From positions 2,108,001 through 2,172,000 of the forward strand of contig JAWNGF010000009.1 of the NCBI GenBank assembly GCA_037039685.1: a stretch of 64,000 nt of DNA. The letters run 5' to 3'. A program made the translations under genes and the position numbers. Shown here in pieces: positions 24,249-36,453 of the stretch. Each line of letters starts with the position of its first letter. Position 1 is the stretch's first letter. The notes below the pieces were generated by a model, which made no database searches, was not told where the DNA came from, and saw only the letters and a program-made list of their open reading frames with translations. Source of the DNA: Ceratobasidium sp. AG-K. Its lineage: Eukaryota; Basidiomycota; Agaricomycetes; Cantharellales; Ceratobasidiaceae.

Positions 24249-26638
24249 CCGTGGGTCACGTGGAAGCGGATAAGAATTCAAGTGTTTGCCCTGTAGAGGC
24301 GAAGTAGCTCACGCCGTGGTCTAAAAATTAACATGTACAATCCTTATCTGCTACTTAATATTTGTACAAATCCATTTTCTTTGGTTTGCTCTCCTCGCTA
24401 AGAAAGCAGCTGTTTGGTCAAGGAGGAGGGTTTGATCAATTTGACCGGGAAGCGGAAACACGTGATCCGGCCCACTCTTTGTCTTCGCACCTCCCCAAAA
24501 TGTCAAAGAAGTGAGTTCGGGCTGGTCCCTTATGTTGATAAAATGATCTAACATACCATAGAAAGCACAAGGAAATGCAGTTGAAGGAAGAGGCAATGAA
24601 ACTAGCTGTTGAAGACATCATGTCTGGCCGCTACAAGATCAACGAAGCAGCAAAACACCAGGGAGTCCCTTACACGACACTGTGGTATCAAATGAACGGG
24701 CAAAAAACACGTCAGGAGGCTCATAAAAGTGAACAGCTGCTGTCCGACTCCGAGGAATTCAAGATACTTGTCTGGTGCCATGAGATGGAGCGCCGCTTCC
24801 TCCCAGCCCAAATACCACAGGTAGTTGCACATGCTAAATCAATTCTGGACCACCGGCGTGGCACTAGTGACTCCGAGATTGGAGAAAACTGGTATCGGAG
24901 GTTCCTCATTTGGCATCCCGACTTTAAATTGACTACAAAAAAGAGGATTGCTCAACAGCGGGTGATGGCAAGAAACCCTGAATATATTATGGAGTTTTAT
25001 ATCATGGTGAGTGCAGCAAAGGTCTGAACACTTAAAAATTATTGATGTATTATAGCTACACGATACACTGCAGAAGTACAGGATCTGCATAGCAAATATA
25101 TTTAACATGGATGAGAAGGGTTTCATGCTTGGGATAACAGGGCTGGAAATGGTGGTCATTCTGACCCGCAATCACTGTGATGGCTATGCGGGAGGTTCTA
25201 AGGATTGTAAGTTCAACCAATTACATAGGATATTGCTAAATAATTGGTAAGATGGCAGCCGAGAGACCATCACCACAATCAAGTGCATTTGTGCTGATGG
25301 CATGGTTCTCCCCCCAATGATCATAATGAAAGGCAAATATGTACTCTCATCATGGTCTGAGAATAGCCCACTCCCGGCTGACACATTGTGGGCTGTGTCG
25401 GAGAGTGGTTGGACTGATAATGAGCTGGGAGCAGAGTACATCAAGGCATTTGACCAGTGGACCGCTGACAAAGCGTGAGTGCATATATTCACCAAACAAA
25501 ATCACACTTACGCTACAGCCCTAGGCTTAATGGGGAGTGGAGATGCTTGATTCTGGACGGGCATGGGTCCCACTTGACACATGAATTCCTTGACTATGCA
25601 TTCAAGGCCCAGATCATTGTCATTGGGTTACCGAGCCACACAACCAATTTTTTGCAACCTTTGGATTGGGTAGTATTCCGGGTCCTTCAAAGATACTATG
25701 GGCAAGCAGTGGATGAAAAGCTTTGTCAACACTTGACTGTAACCAAGTCTAATTTTGCTGAGTGAGTTGGGTCATTAGGTGAGGGATGTCTAGTTAAATT
25801 ATCACTCGTAGACTGCTACACAAGGCTCAAACTCGTGTGTACACCCCGGAGCTCATCAAATCGTCATTCGAGTCAACTGGCATACACCCTTACAACCCAT
25901 ATCAGAGCGTTGTCATGCGTGAGTCTCAGGCACATGCGCAACAGCAACACGAAGGGGACAAGAGCCAGTCTGACTGTGGCTCCAAAGTCTTAGCAAATTA
26001 GGATAGCACGCACCTTCACCAAATTTCAGTTGTGGAGCAATGTAGGGCAATCGCTCGTGATGATACGGCCAGCCTGAGCACTCTTTGGGAGGCACTAGAC
26101 AACATCCTCGAGATGTATGACGGATCCAAGGCACGGAACGTCATTCTTGAGGAGGAGATCCGACAGCTCCAACATGCTCACAACGAGAGCAAGAAACCAA
26201 ATCCCAGGAGAGGGCGGGTTGGACATGCACGTGTGTACGAGCAACGGGAGATTGAGTTGATTCGGCACACAAAAGAGTCACAGACAACAACCAGTCAAAC
26301 CAGATCGTCTTGTGGGCGTGGCACGCAGGCACACAGTTGAGCGAGAGGTTGCCAGACAGGTGCGACCCAGAGGGAGTTGCCACATACATCCATCGAGCCT
26401 GAAATCGAGTCTGCTTTGGCGGATTTGAATTTAAAGGCTGAGGATTGATCACGGGACCCCGTTGAAGCGTCCCTCTTGCAATTATTTACATATTTTTTGG
26501 CGGTTTAAGCACAGTATATTAGAGCAGCTATTGTAGCGCTATAATACACGTAGTTTTGGGGCAGAAAAAATGGCGACCGGACACACAGGAACAAAATTTC
26601 CGCTTCACGGTCGGATTCCGCTTCCACGTGACCCATGG
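24249..26638 (+). mobile_element. pogo/Fot1-type DNA transposon inserted in a KDZ exon
   Basis: The ends read CCGTGGGTCACGTGGAAGCG on the left and, as reverse complement, CCATGGGTCACGTGGAAGCG on the right, one mismatch in 20. TA dinucleotides flank both ends (24247-24248 and 26639-26640), the target duplication expected for this superfamily. The element is 2390 bp and carries one spliced transposase gene. Removing it with one TA joins the KDZ codons ...AAG TTC ATA / TTC AAT AAT... in frame. Confidence 0.92.
24500..26340 (+). CDS. pogo/Fot1 transposase (HTH-psq, CENP-B-like HTH, DDE)
   Basis: Exons 24500-24510, 24562-25006, 25056-25206, 25252-25474, 25519-25761, 25812-25918 and 26030-26340 keep frame throughout and give about 496 residues. 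An N-terminal pipsqueak-type helix-turn-helix (YKINEAAKHQGVPYTTLW) is followed by a CENP-B/Tc5-type DNA-binding region (about 60-150, ending NWYRRFLIWHPDF). The DDE core contains NMDEKGFMLG (first Asp), LILDGHGSH (second Asp) and LPSHTTNFLQPLD (third). A C-terminal coiled coil (ILEEEIRQLQHAHNES) comes from the last exon. An alternative reading without the last intron stops at 26001. No disabling change was seen, so it may be functional. Confidence 0.85.
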
Positions 26639-27951
26639 TATTCAATAATTTTAATAGTGCAATCAACCAACTTGAAGAGTTGCTTGCTCGTCAAGACCAA
26701 GTCATGAAAGCTTTTGGTATTTGCAAGGAAGAGTTTCCTGGATTTGTCAATGCTGAACGAGACTACCTGGCTTCACTCTCATCCAAACTGCCTCAGAACA
26801 ACGACGCAATCGACTATATCTCAGCACTTGAGAGCATGGGTGTGCTAGAGTAAGTGTCTCCTATAGGAAAACAACCTTTATAGGCTTAGTTTCTGTAGGA
26901 AGCAGCTCAACAAGTTCTTATCAGATCCTACTTCGGCACTGAGAAGCCAGGAGCCTCATGTTCTCGTTGACAAAGCTATTGCAGCAGAGCAGCGGAATCT
27001 AAATTCCCGGCTAAATCTACTCTACCAGGAAATTTCACGACTTGAATCAAGGTTGGACGTAGATGCGCGTTGGACCACCAATTGCGGGGAATGGAAGCAG
27101 GCTGTAGCTGACCACAACAACCTAGAACTACAACGTGCAGCTGATAACTTAGAACGACTATGCTTAGAGTGAATACTTGAGATGGAAAAATACATACACG
27201 GGAACACAGGTAAGGAAACATAGTACACAATGCTTGACAACTATTATATGAGTATTTACGATCTTTTTCCCTCTCTACAGGATACAAACTTCAAGAACTT
27301 ATTTCAAAGAGCTTGTCCGTGTGCTCAAAAGCGCTCAAATCAGCTGTTTCAAAGTACAACAAACTTGCTCAGAACTCGAACCCACCACGCAGGCTAATCA
27401 CTACCAAAGAGGCAATGGAAATGAGCAAGCTCTCGGACTTCAAACTTCTGCGCAAATACTGTCAAGACATTCTATCCCAGAAATGGGCTCTCCCAGAAAT
27501 TAGAGATGCGACAATGCATTCGCTTTGTGTCGATTGAGCTCGAGAGGAGCTTGTGCGTGTTCAAGTGGAAGCCCGACACCTAAAAACATGGATGCGCAAC
27601 AAAGTCCACCACATGTCTGAAATGCTAACACATCTTGAGTTACAGCAATCCAATCTTGCCCACGTACTTTGTGATCGAATCACCTATCTAACCAGTGTCA
27701 ATCAAGTAACCCATTCCTATATCTGACAAATCAAAGCCAGCCCATATTTCAATGGGCAATCGGGATGTGGATCATGGCTGACGGGTGCCAATCCGATCGG
27801 TTTCACTCCGGTTTTGCCATCGGTGGAGGCTAACTTCAAGACTGGTTGTAATGCATACACGCAAGAGGAAGAGAGCGAGGATGATATTGAGGAGGATATA
27901 GCTAACTTGACTGAAGGGTACAACCAAATCGCACTTGCTGTATGTACATGA

Positions 27952-28460
27952 CATGCATATAGTTAGGATTGTACCTCAAATGTAGTCCAAAATGTTCGTC
28001 TATGAAGGTCCAGATGGGTGTGTGAGGGAAACGACTCTAGGGATGTAAATACATGTGGAATCGTGATGGATGGAATGTGCAAGGTGTGGATGGACATGTT
28101 GGCCAAGTATGTCACAATACACTGTTCTCTGTAAGCACAATAGGTTCTTTTGAACGACGCCCGAGGGCTCTTGCTGATACTAAGGGCGTGTTTGAGTGAA
28201 TCAGCACGCTTTCACTCGATATGAGGCCAAGCCGCATACTTACTGTGCGAGGGTGCAAGGCGTAGGCAACAGATAGACTGACCACCTGAAGTGCGGGGGT
28301 TGACATCCAAGAATCGCACACCGCCCAATCGGCCTGCATGGATCTATCACAACGGTACATGTATGGAAATTTGACAGATGGAAACACAGGCTTCATTTCT
28401 GCCATACAGTTTGCAATTATCCTGTCACTGAGTTTGGGTGGCTAATGTCCTAAATAAGCT
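27952..28460. other. Interval after the KDZ pseudogene, no gene seen
   Basis: A minus-strand ORF (28112-28405) lacks any recognised domain. The right terminus of the KDZ element should lie in or beyond this interval, but no inverted repeat matching sequence upstream of 14104 was found by eye. Confidence 0.4.
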
Positions 28461-29579
28461 GTGGCTGGCGTGCGCACGCAAAACCCACACACCAAAACTA
28501 CAAGTGACTCAATATATTCTTTTGATGGCCACGTGGATATCCTCTACACAACAATAAACCAGCACTTGTTGTGTGGCGGGTCACTACACGCCCCCTCAAT
28601 GCTCCACTCCATCATGGATCGGTTAACCAAGCCAGGAAACTTGCCTGAGGTCCCACTTGCAAAACAGCCGTTATTTGACGTGAGTTCTGGCAGCAACTGC
28701 ATTGTTCTCCGCTTAACAAACAGTATCTTAAGATTATTTCTTATATCCCCAGTGGAGTTGTATTTACCACTGATCATTTTGACGACCTCCACAGGCTCCG
28801 CCAGCTCAAGGAAGATATCAATAAGATTGCACATGAAGCCTACTTGTGTTGCCAAAGGTATGAAGATATCTATGGTACCATGTACATATTGCGTTGGCAT
28901 TGGAAAATGTAACGAGCTAACACACACTACCTTACTAGCCAACGTGGGTGTCTTGAAGGAAACCAACCAATATTATTCATGAAGAGCAAGGAGGTTGAAC
29001 CAGTTGCCTCCCTTGCGGAGCGACAGCAACTTGCTTGGATATATGAGGAGCCAATGTAAGTGGTTCCTTTGCTGCTGCACCCTCACTCTGAATGTTTTTT
29101 TATGCAAGACCCGACCACATTGGCCACAGGAGGGACAGCCTCATATTCCCCCCAGGCTTCTTTGACAAAATTAGGGATTTGCAAGCTGGCAAGCCAGCAC
29201 AGGTTGCCAAACTTGTCACAGAGCTGGAGTCATATCATAGGATGCTTTGACCTGGTGGTGAATGGTAAGTTTCAGTAGAATTTGCTTGTTTCTTGCTGCC
29301 AATGCCTTTGACCAGGTGCTACTTTGTTCAGCTTGCCAAGTCAATTGGTGACTCCAAGCTGGATGCGTCCAACCATCCAGCACCATCTTGCTCTCCCAGC
29401 CCTGACCATGACCAAGTCCAACCTGCTAGTCCACCAAGCAGGCATATGTCATTGAGCAGTAACTCTGAGTTGTCACACTATATTGCTAAGCTAACCAACA
29501 GGAACATGGTCATTCCAGGTGACCATATCAAACTTGTCAGTTCTGACAATAACTTGTCGTCAGAGTCACTTTATGTCAC
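28461..29579 (+). pseudogene. Unrecognised spliced gene remnant cut by an LTR retrotransposon
   Basis: Three or four exons can be chained: about 28753-28855 (TDHFDDLHRLRQLKED), 28940-29056 (SLAERQQLAWIYEEP), 29110-29263 (HIGHRRDSLIFPPGFFDKIR) and 29317-29579 (LSHYIAKLTNRNMVIPGDHI). A TGA at about 29250, between ESYHRML and PGGE, breaks the frame and fits a former CGA. The frame then runs into the LTR at 29580. Upstream, 28461-28679 is open but its phase does not join cleanly. Composition is helical/coiled-coil-like. No family is recognised. It may be another transposon-associated gene. Confidence 0.4.
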
Positions 29580-29992
29580 TGTCCCGACTTGGGTCAATTA
29601 GGTGTATAAAGGTTAAGGGGTTCAACTTAGACAAGTCTTAGAACCCAAGGAGTAGTGATAGTAAGAGGATTTGATTGAGCAAGTCCTAGTGGAGAGGAGG
29701 TCAAGCCTTGTCGTTAACCGGCTTGACCTCTGGGTTTATATACATGAGGGATCAAGGCCACGTCATCATCTATCAGTGTGGGAAAGCCGAGTACAACCGA
29801 TGATAAGCGAGATAAGAGATATGACTTGACATTCTGGAAGTTCCGGAAGCATCACCAATATCATATGAAAAGACAAATACATCACATGATACAAGTTAAG
29901 CGCCAGAGGACATTTGTACCAAAAAAGGAAAGTGTTTGGAAAAAAAGATGTAAAATCAGAATAAAATGTCTGAGCTTAGTCAGCTCATGACA
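29580..29992 (-). repeat. LTR of element A, 3' LTR in element sense
   Basis: 413 bp, TGTCATGAGC...GTCGGGACA in element orientation. It is bordered on the inside by the purine-rich tract complementary to TTACCCCCTCCTAAGG. The TATA sequence TATATAAACC (minus strand) fits transcription leftward. Confidence 0.9.
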
Positions 29993-30002
29993 TTACCCCC
30001 TC

Positions 30003-33000
30003 CTAAGGGCCTGGCACGGTGGGGTGAAGTTTGTGAAATTTATCAACCAGTTCAGGGGCGTTCTTGAGATCTTCCTTTGATTGCCAAGAGTTGTCTGCAT
30101 GAGAGTATCCTTTCCACTTGACGTAATAGTGGAGTTGACGGCGGATTTTCTTGGAATTAAGGATCTCTTTGACTTCCCACTCTTCTTCTCCTTCTTGTGT
30201 GACAATAGGGGGTGGTTGAGCGGGTTTGCGGCCGTGGGGATCAGAGTGGAATTTCTTGAGCAACATGACGTGGAAGACAGGATGAATCTTCATTGATTTT
30301 GGTAATTCCAGTCTAAAGGCATGAGTCCCTACTTTTTCCATTACTTTGTAAGGTCCTAAAACTTTGTGGGAGAGTTTTACTGAGGGTCTGTCTGTGGAAA
30401 TGTTCTGATGATTAAGCCAGACTTTATCTCCCGGGTTTATCTCTTCTGGTTCTTTGGCTCCTTTATCAAAGTAGTGTTTATAGGACTGATTTGCTAGAAT
30501 GAGGGTGGCTTTGACTTTGTCGTATCCTTTCAACAGGAATTCCGCATGGGCATCAGCTTCAGGAACAGTATAGTCTGATTCTTCCCCGATGTTCATTCTA
30601 GGGTTGAAACCCTGGCAGATTTGGAAAGGGGTTTTGCCAGTGGATGCTTGGATTCCATTGTTGTAAGCAAATTCTGCCATAGGGAGCAGGGCCACCCAGT
30701 CGTTTTGCCTATGGTTGACAAAAGCCCTGATAAAGATTTCAACGACTTGGTTTGCCCATTCTGACTGTCCGTCTGTCCTTGGATGATAGGCTGTGCTGAA
30801 GGTAGGTTTTACGTCCAACCATTTGTACAGATGTCTAATGAACTTTGAGTTGAAAGTGGATCCTCTATCCGAGACTGTTGCTTTTGGGGTGCTGTGAAGT
30901 TTCCAAATGTTTGCAACAAAGATATTGGCTATGTCTACTGCTGTGGCCGTTGATTTGCAAGGGAGATAGTGTGCCATCTTGGAGAACCAATCTACCACTG
31001 TCAAGATTGCGTCATATCCTTCTGACTCTGGGAGCCCTACAATCATGTCATAGGAGATCTCTTCCCAACGTCTCTCAGGAATATGTAAAGGATGCAGTAG
31101 TCCTGTGGGGAGTTGGTTTGATGGTTTAACTCGAATGCATGTTGCGCAGTGTGACACGTAAGAGTTGACAAATTTCTTCATGGTTGGCCAGTAGTAAGTT
31201 CTTGAGACCAATTCCAATGTTCTTGCTTGTCCAGGATGCCCAGCTGTAATATTGTCATGGCGCGATTCCAATATCAGGTTTCTGACGGTTTCATCCTTGG
31301 GGACAAAGATCTTTCCTTTGAACATTAGGAGTCCTTCTCTGTATTCCCAATCTTTGACTTTTTCTCCATTTCTCAGCTTATTGTGGGCTTCCTCTAATCT
31401 GGGATCTTTGAGGATTGCTTCTCTGATTAGATTGTTAATCTCCTGGTCAGGGGTAATAGCCGAAATAAAAATGTCTGGTTTGAGGAGAACTTGGTTCTCT
31501 ACCCCCCCCAAAGGTTCTAGGTCATATCGCCTCGAGAGAATGTCTGCTTTTTTGTTTTGGTTTCCTGGCCTGTACAAGATTTGGAAGTTGAAGTCCACCA
31601 AGAAATTCATCCAGCGGATTTGGCGTTGGTTCAATTGTTTGGATGATGAGAAGTATTCCAAATTTTTGTGATCTGTTATCACTTGAATGGCTTTTTCTGT
31701 GCCTTGAAGTAAGTGCCGCCATTCTTTGAAGGCTCTAATGATTGCCAATAGTTCTTTGTCGAAAATGTCGTAGTTTTGTTCAGCCAGATTTAGCGATTTA
31801 GAAAGAAAAGCTACAGGGTGTAATTTCCCTTCGTCATCCTTCTGAGATAAAACTGCTCCTGTGGCAAATCCCGATGCATCTGTCTCGAGGAAAAATTCCT
31901 TATTTTGATCGGGCTGCATCATTACAGGTGCCACCTTAAGAGCTCCTTTTAGTGCATTCATGGCCTCTTGTTCTTTGCTTGTCCACTGCCACTTTTGGTC
32001 CTTCTTAAGTAGGTTATATAGAGGTCTGGCTTTGCCGGCAAAGTCTTGAATGAATCTTCGATAGAAATTGACGAATCCTAGGAACTCTTGAACTTGTCTG
32101 ACATTCTTGGGTGCTTTCCAATTCATAGCCGCTGTGACCTTTTCCTGATCCGTTTCGATTCCTTTATTGGAAATGACCAATCCTACCCAGTCCAGTTTGG
32201 TTTGGTGGAACTTGCATTTCCTCAATTTTGCAATCAACTTGTGTTCCCTTAGTCTTCTTAGCACCTCTCTCACGTGTCCTGGATGATCTTCGACTCGTTT
32301 GGAAAAAACGAAGATATCATCAATGTATACGAGTACGAAAACCCCCATAATGTCCCTGAATATAGAGTTCATTAGGGACTGGAAGCTTGATGGAGCGTTT
32401 TTGAGACCAAAGGGCATGACTTTCCATTCATACATGCCATATTGAGTTTTGAATGCTGTTTTCCATTCATGGCCTGCTGCTATTTGGGTTTGATGGAATC
32501 CCTGTGCCAAGTCTAGAGTGGTGCCAATGACAAATCCTTCCAGGGCCCTTAACCATTGGTCCAGTAGAGGTATTCCACTTGCGTTGAATTTGCATAGCGA
32601 ATTCACATATCTGTAGTCAACGCAAAAGCGTAACTCTGGGTTGTTTGGATCTTCTGGATGTGGTTTTTTGACAAATAGAACCGGGGAAGCCAAAGGAGAC
32701 TTAGAAATCTGAATGTGTCCCCTTCAGATAAGGGTTTCTAGTACTTTCTCCATTTCTTTGTCTTCAGCTGGGGATGTTTTGTAAATAGGGCCGTGCTTTA
32801 GTTTAGCTTCTGGCAGGAGGTCGAGCGTAATGTCAGTTGGCCTGTGAGGTGGGAGTTCTTCTAATCTGGACTTGTCAAATACATCTGCGAATTCTTTGTA
32901 TTCCTCTGGTAATGTAGTTTCGGCTGCAATTTGGAGTGTAGATGGGATTTCTAGTCAGTTTTTTGAGCAGAATTCGCTTGTGTATGCAATTGTCCTATTT

Positions 33001-33401
33001 TTCCAATTAATTTGTGGGTTATGTTTCTTGAGCCATGACATCCCGAGTACGATGGGGTGTCTTCCAATGTTTGTGACATGACATTCTATTTCGCTGGAAT
33101 GTGTTCCCATGACAAGTTTAAATTTGGTACAGTGGGTGACTTTTCCAGACGAAACTTCTCGCCCGTCTATAACTCGCAGAGTCTTTGGTTTTTCGTGTTG
33201 GAAAAGGGGAAGGTTTGCCCCTTTTGCTAGGGAAGGGTTGATGAAACAGGAGGTTGCGCCGCAATCAAGGAGTGCTTGTCCAGAAAATGTTTTTGATCTG
33301 TTAACTGACTTAGAATCAGGAGCCGTAGCTAGTGGATGAGCGGTGAAATCAAGGTATAATTGGTTTTCATTTGATATTGACATGATTTCTAGTTCATCCA
33401 T
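30003..33401 (-). pseudogene. Element A pol: protease, RT, RNase H, integrase, chromodomain
   Basis: Same layout as the intact pol of element B: retropepsin (LLDCGATSC), RT with YIDDIFVFS, RNase H (ETDASG), integrase (SDRGSTFNSKF) and a C-terminal chromodomain (YYVKWKGYSHADNSW). Two in-frame stops break it. At 32724-32726 a TGA replaces the CGA Arg seen in B at 39175-39177. Near 32957 a TGA replaces the TGC Cys of B. The chromodomain is expected to direct integration to particular chromatin. Confidence 0.9.
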
Positions 33402-33436
33402 ATTACTAGCTAATATATCACCGAGTACTTGGCTCC

Positions 33437-34789
33437 TTAATAAGCCTCGGTGACGTCTTTTCCCGATTCGATGTCTGAAGAGATTTCTTCAATCTGAGCT
33501 TCAAACCCTGAGGCTGTGTTCTTGGAAGGACAGACTCTTGCTGAGTGTCCCTTGCCGCCGCAGGTGAAGCAAATCATTGGTCCCTTTCCTTTTCCATCAA
33601 GATCCATTGCATTAGGGTCTTTAGCAGGAGTGGACAATTTGGGTGTTTGAATGATAGGAGCGTTGAAGGTACTGGTTTGGGTGTCTTTTTGAATCCCTCC
33701 AAAAGGGACATTTCCTTTTGTCCCATCGTCCCAGGAGATCTGTGGAACTGGACGGCCCTTGGCGTTTCTGGTAATGCTTGAGATTTTGCCGTATTGCACC
33801 CCCCCTGTAGGTTTTGACATAAAGACACGATCGTTTACATTGAATCTTTGACCCAGTGAGGTGTTTGGAGTGCTTGTGGTTGTCTTGGAAGTAGTTTGTT
33901 TCGAAGTGCTGGTTTGTGGGCTTTGCAATTTCTTTGGTGCATTAATGGCATTCATTGTGGAGTCAATTTCCAGGGCTCTTTCGCGAACTTGGTTGAATGT
34001 CCTTGTTGCTTCATGGGGTTTAAAGTTCTGTGACACCATGGCCATCTTGATTTCATCCTTAAGACCATCATAGAAATCATCACGAAGTACTCAATCAGTG
34101 TACCTGAGTACCAATGAATAAGTAACGAAGTCTCGTAGATAATCTTGGACAGAGTTCTTCTGGATCAATTTCTTGTATAGTTGTCTATATCGGTCAATTT
34201 TGTGAACATCGCCGAACCTAGCTTGCATTTCGTTCCAGAACTCATCCATGTCATGTAGCCAATTTGTTGCTCCCCTTCTTGCTGTGTCTACATCAATTCC
34301 AGGTTGCATCCATACATAGGCAGGCCCCTTGCAATAACCCATGATATAAGTGATTTTTTGTTCTGTGGTTGCTTGTGGGGATGTATGATTTATGTACAAA
34401 GTACATTGCGACTTAAACTCATCAAATTTATCTACATCTCCAGAAAATTCTTCTGGGGGATGCATTTTAAGTTTGTATCCTGGGGTGGTTGTTGACGCAG
34501 TGGTGGAGGGTGTTGCACCCAGGTTTGCAAGTGACTGAGACACCGCATTCAATAATTGGTGAAGGGGTGCAATTTGTGCAGTTTGATTTTGGACTGCAAG
34601 GATGTCTGCAACGTTATTGTCGATTCCCTGTTCTAGGGTAGAGGTGATACCATTTAAGGCATTAATATGACCGTTAATTTTTTGCACTTCGTCTATTAAG
34701 GCATTGATTGCATGTGCAACTACATTGGGTCCGGATGTTGCTGAAATTTGGGTAAATCCCCCTTGACTAGGTGATGGGGCTCTCGACAT
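33437..34789 (-). pseudogene. Element A gag
   Basis: A 450-codon frame homologous to the intact gag of B. It contains a capsid-like retrotrans_gag region (about residues 100-230), a Tudor/SH3-like segment (NDRVFMSKPTGGVQYGKI) and a CCHC zinc knuckle (CFTCGGKGHSARVC). TGA at 34091-34093 corresponds to CGA in B (40542-40544), so the protein is truncated after the capsid. Confidence 0.88.
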
Positions 34790-34813
34790 ATTGGAGCGGG
34801 GAAAAAGGTAGAT

Positions 34814-35065
34814 TTATTGGGATCCAAGGCCGTACAAAATATCACGGATTCTTCTTTGAACCCTTCTGTCTTTAATGATGCGCAAACTTTTCAAAAATAC
34901 CAATTCAAGATTTTCGTCTTCCAAGAACAACGCATTGATTACTCCTAGTTCGTTGTACTGTTCGTATATGTAGTTGCAATGAACGTCTTCAATAAAGAGT
35001 TTTAGGGACTCTAGTCTAAGCTGTTCCCTGTGTTGTTCCTGTGTGAGTTGAGGTCTTGGTCCCAC
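34814..35065 (-). CDS. Element A small ORF2 upstream of gag (83 aa)
   Basis: MGPRPQLTQEQHREQLRLES starts an 83-residue, highly charged protein with no recognised domain. It overlaps the end of ORF1 by 55 nt in another frame. It stops (TAA) 24 nt before the gag ATG and in the same frame as gag. It is intact here, while the B copy has a TGA at codon 70. Its conservation between A and B supports a real coding role. Confidence 0.55.
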   Translation of the reverse strand: MGPRPQLTQEQHREQLRLESLKLFIEDVHCNYIYEQYNELGVINALFLEDENLELVFLKSLRIIKDRRVQRRIRDILYGLGSQ

Positions 35066-35625
35066 TGAAAAGGGTTGGGTGCAATGGTATTAAGGTGATT
35101 TAGAAGGCGGTAATCCTGGTTAATAGGAATACGCACTTCTGCTGCGAGATGACAGTATTTGCCCTTGATTTTGTCTTTAAGGGTTTCGATAGTATGCCAC
35201 TGATGTTTGTTGTTGTTGATGAGGTTTTCGACCTTTTGAGTGTGTTTTTCTTGGATTTTAATAAGTTGGTCGCAATTTTTGATTAAGATGTGGGTTTGTT
35301 CTTGCAAGCGCTCGACTTCAATATTGGTGTCAGCTAGATTTATGCTTTGGACACGATCTTGATTGGCTTGTTGCTTGTTTGTGTTGTCGAGGTTAATTTT
35401 GATGAACTCAAGCCTTGAATGAAGAGATTGATAATCAGCTTCGAGTTGATTGTGGTTTTCGTCATTTCTGGTACGTTCGACCCTTAAATCCTCTGCTTGT
35501 TTGACTTGATCTTCTTCTAGTACTTCAATTCAACTGTTTAATTCGTCGACTTTGGTGTCTAGATCAAGTACAAAATCTTTTAGTCTAAAGACTGCTTTGC
35601 AGAGGCTAAAAAATGCGGGGAACAC
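35011..35625 (-). pseudogene. Element A ORF1 upstream of gag (coiled coil)
   Basis: Counterpart of the intact 204-residue ORF1 of element B (41462-42076). A TGA at 35530-35532 replaces B's CGA. The sequence is a long heptad-like coiled coil (KVENLINNNKHQWHTIETLK). Confidence 0.6.
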
Positions 35626-36027
35626 TTTTAAGGTTAATTAGTTAGTTACTAATTAGTTCCTTTTTAGTGCGTACTGATGGAAACAACAAGTTGCTGTGGT
35701 TCTTGATGGATGAGAGTGTTAACTTGGGTGGTGCTCCGACCACTTTCCAGTTTTGCTTGAGAGGATCTGGCTTCCTCGAGATGTTGATTTGGATGTGAAG
35801 GGTGCTAGACGCTAAGCTTTTGCTTTATATACTCCTTATCTGATCTTATCAGTTATCAACAGCCTTGGGCGGGCGTGATAGCGACAGTGTATAACAGAGT
35901 AAGGGTGTATTTAGCTGACTAAAGCCGCTATGACCCAAAAGAGGATAACGATTGGGTTCACTGACAGCGTATAGCGACGTGGGACTACTGGTCTATATCA
36001 AGTATAGCTCTTCGTCCGTTGTACTAT
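35626..36027 (-). other. Element A 5' leader (part)
   Basis: About 400 bp of untranslated leader between ORF1 and the B insertion, closely matched by the B leader (42077-42478). The last five bases, ACTAT at 36023-36027, are one copy of the B target duplication. Confidence 0.75.
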
Positions 36028-36443
36028 TGTCCCGACTTGGGTCAATTAGGTGTGTAAGAGTTGAGGGGTTCGACTGTAGGAAGTCCTAGAACCCACGGAA
36101 TAGTGATAGTTAAGAGGATTTGATTTAAGCAAGTCCTAATGGAGAGGAGGTCAAGCCTTGTCGTTTAACCGGCTTGACCTCTGGGTTTATATACATGAGG
36201 GATCAATGCCACGTCATCATCTATCAGTGTGGGAAAGCCGAGTACAACCAATGATAAGCGAGATAAGAGACATGACTCGATATTCTGGAAGTTCCGGAAG
36301 CATCACCAATATCAAATGAAAAGACAAATACATCACATGATACAAGTTAAGCGCCAGAGGACATTTGTACCAAAAAAGGAAAGTGTTCGGAAAAAAAGAT
36401 ATAAAATCAGAACAAAATGTCTGAGCTTAGTCAGCTCATGACA
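36028..36443 (-). repeat. Element B 3' LTR
   Basis: 416 bp, TG...CA ends in both strands, preceded in element sense by the purine tract CTTAGGAGGGGGTGA. A short plus-strand ORF inside is shared by all five LTRs of the family and is not a gene. Confidence 0.95.
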
Positions 36444-36453
36444 TCACCCCCTC

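Larger units (their letters stand above)
14104..27951 (+). pseudogene. KDZ-family (Kyakuja-Dileera-Zisupton) transposase gene, interrupted twice and decayed
   Basis: Spliced reading gives exons at about 14104-14387, 14435-14618, 14673-14872, 14934-15139, 15194-15349, 23291-23497, 23556-23737, 23794-24170, 24238-24248 + 26641-26849, 26899-27209 and 27281-27951. Family-typical segments appear in order: HNLSAAWGCLYEDLADALLD, PQFSVQAFAKVLCDLH, DWRLKNACPPCTYK, MATGDGNTSLKR, PRWKN, ALDETGIFTVLCRHG, GYDIGCQHS, SFHGYAHERPCQL and EDFEGCKRFFSHSN. A coiled-coil C-terminal region follows. The intron at 15350-23290 holds a Plavaka element, and the exon break at 24248/26641 is a pogo insertion. Three in-frame TGA codons (27170, 27535, 27724) break the C-terminal part; all would fit former CGA. 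The N-terminal start is uncertain. It is dead as it stands. Confidence 0.85.

Noticed and set aside
29778..29990. 70-codon ORF also found at 36229, 42765, 43158 and 46789
   Set aside because: It lies inside the LTRs, antisense to element transcription, and is conserved only because the LTR is repeated.
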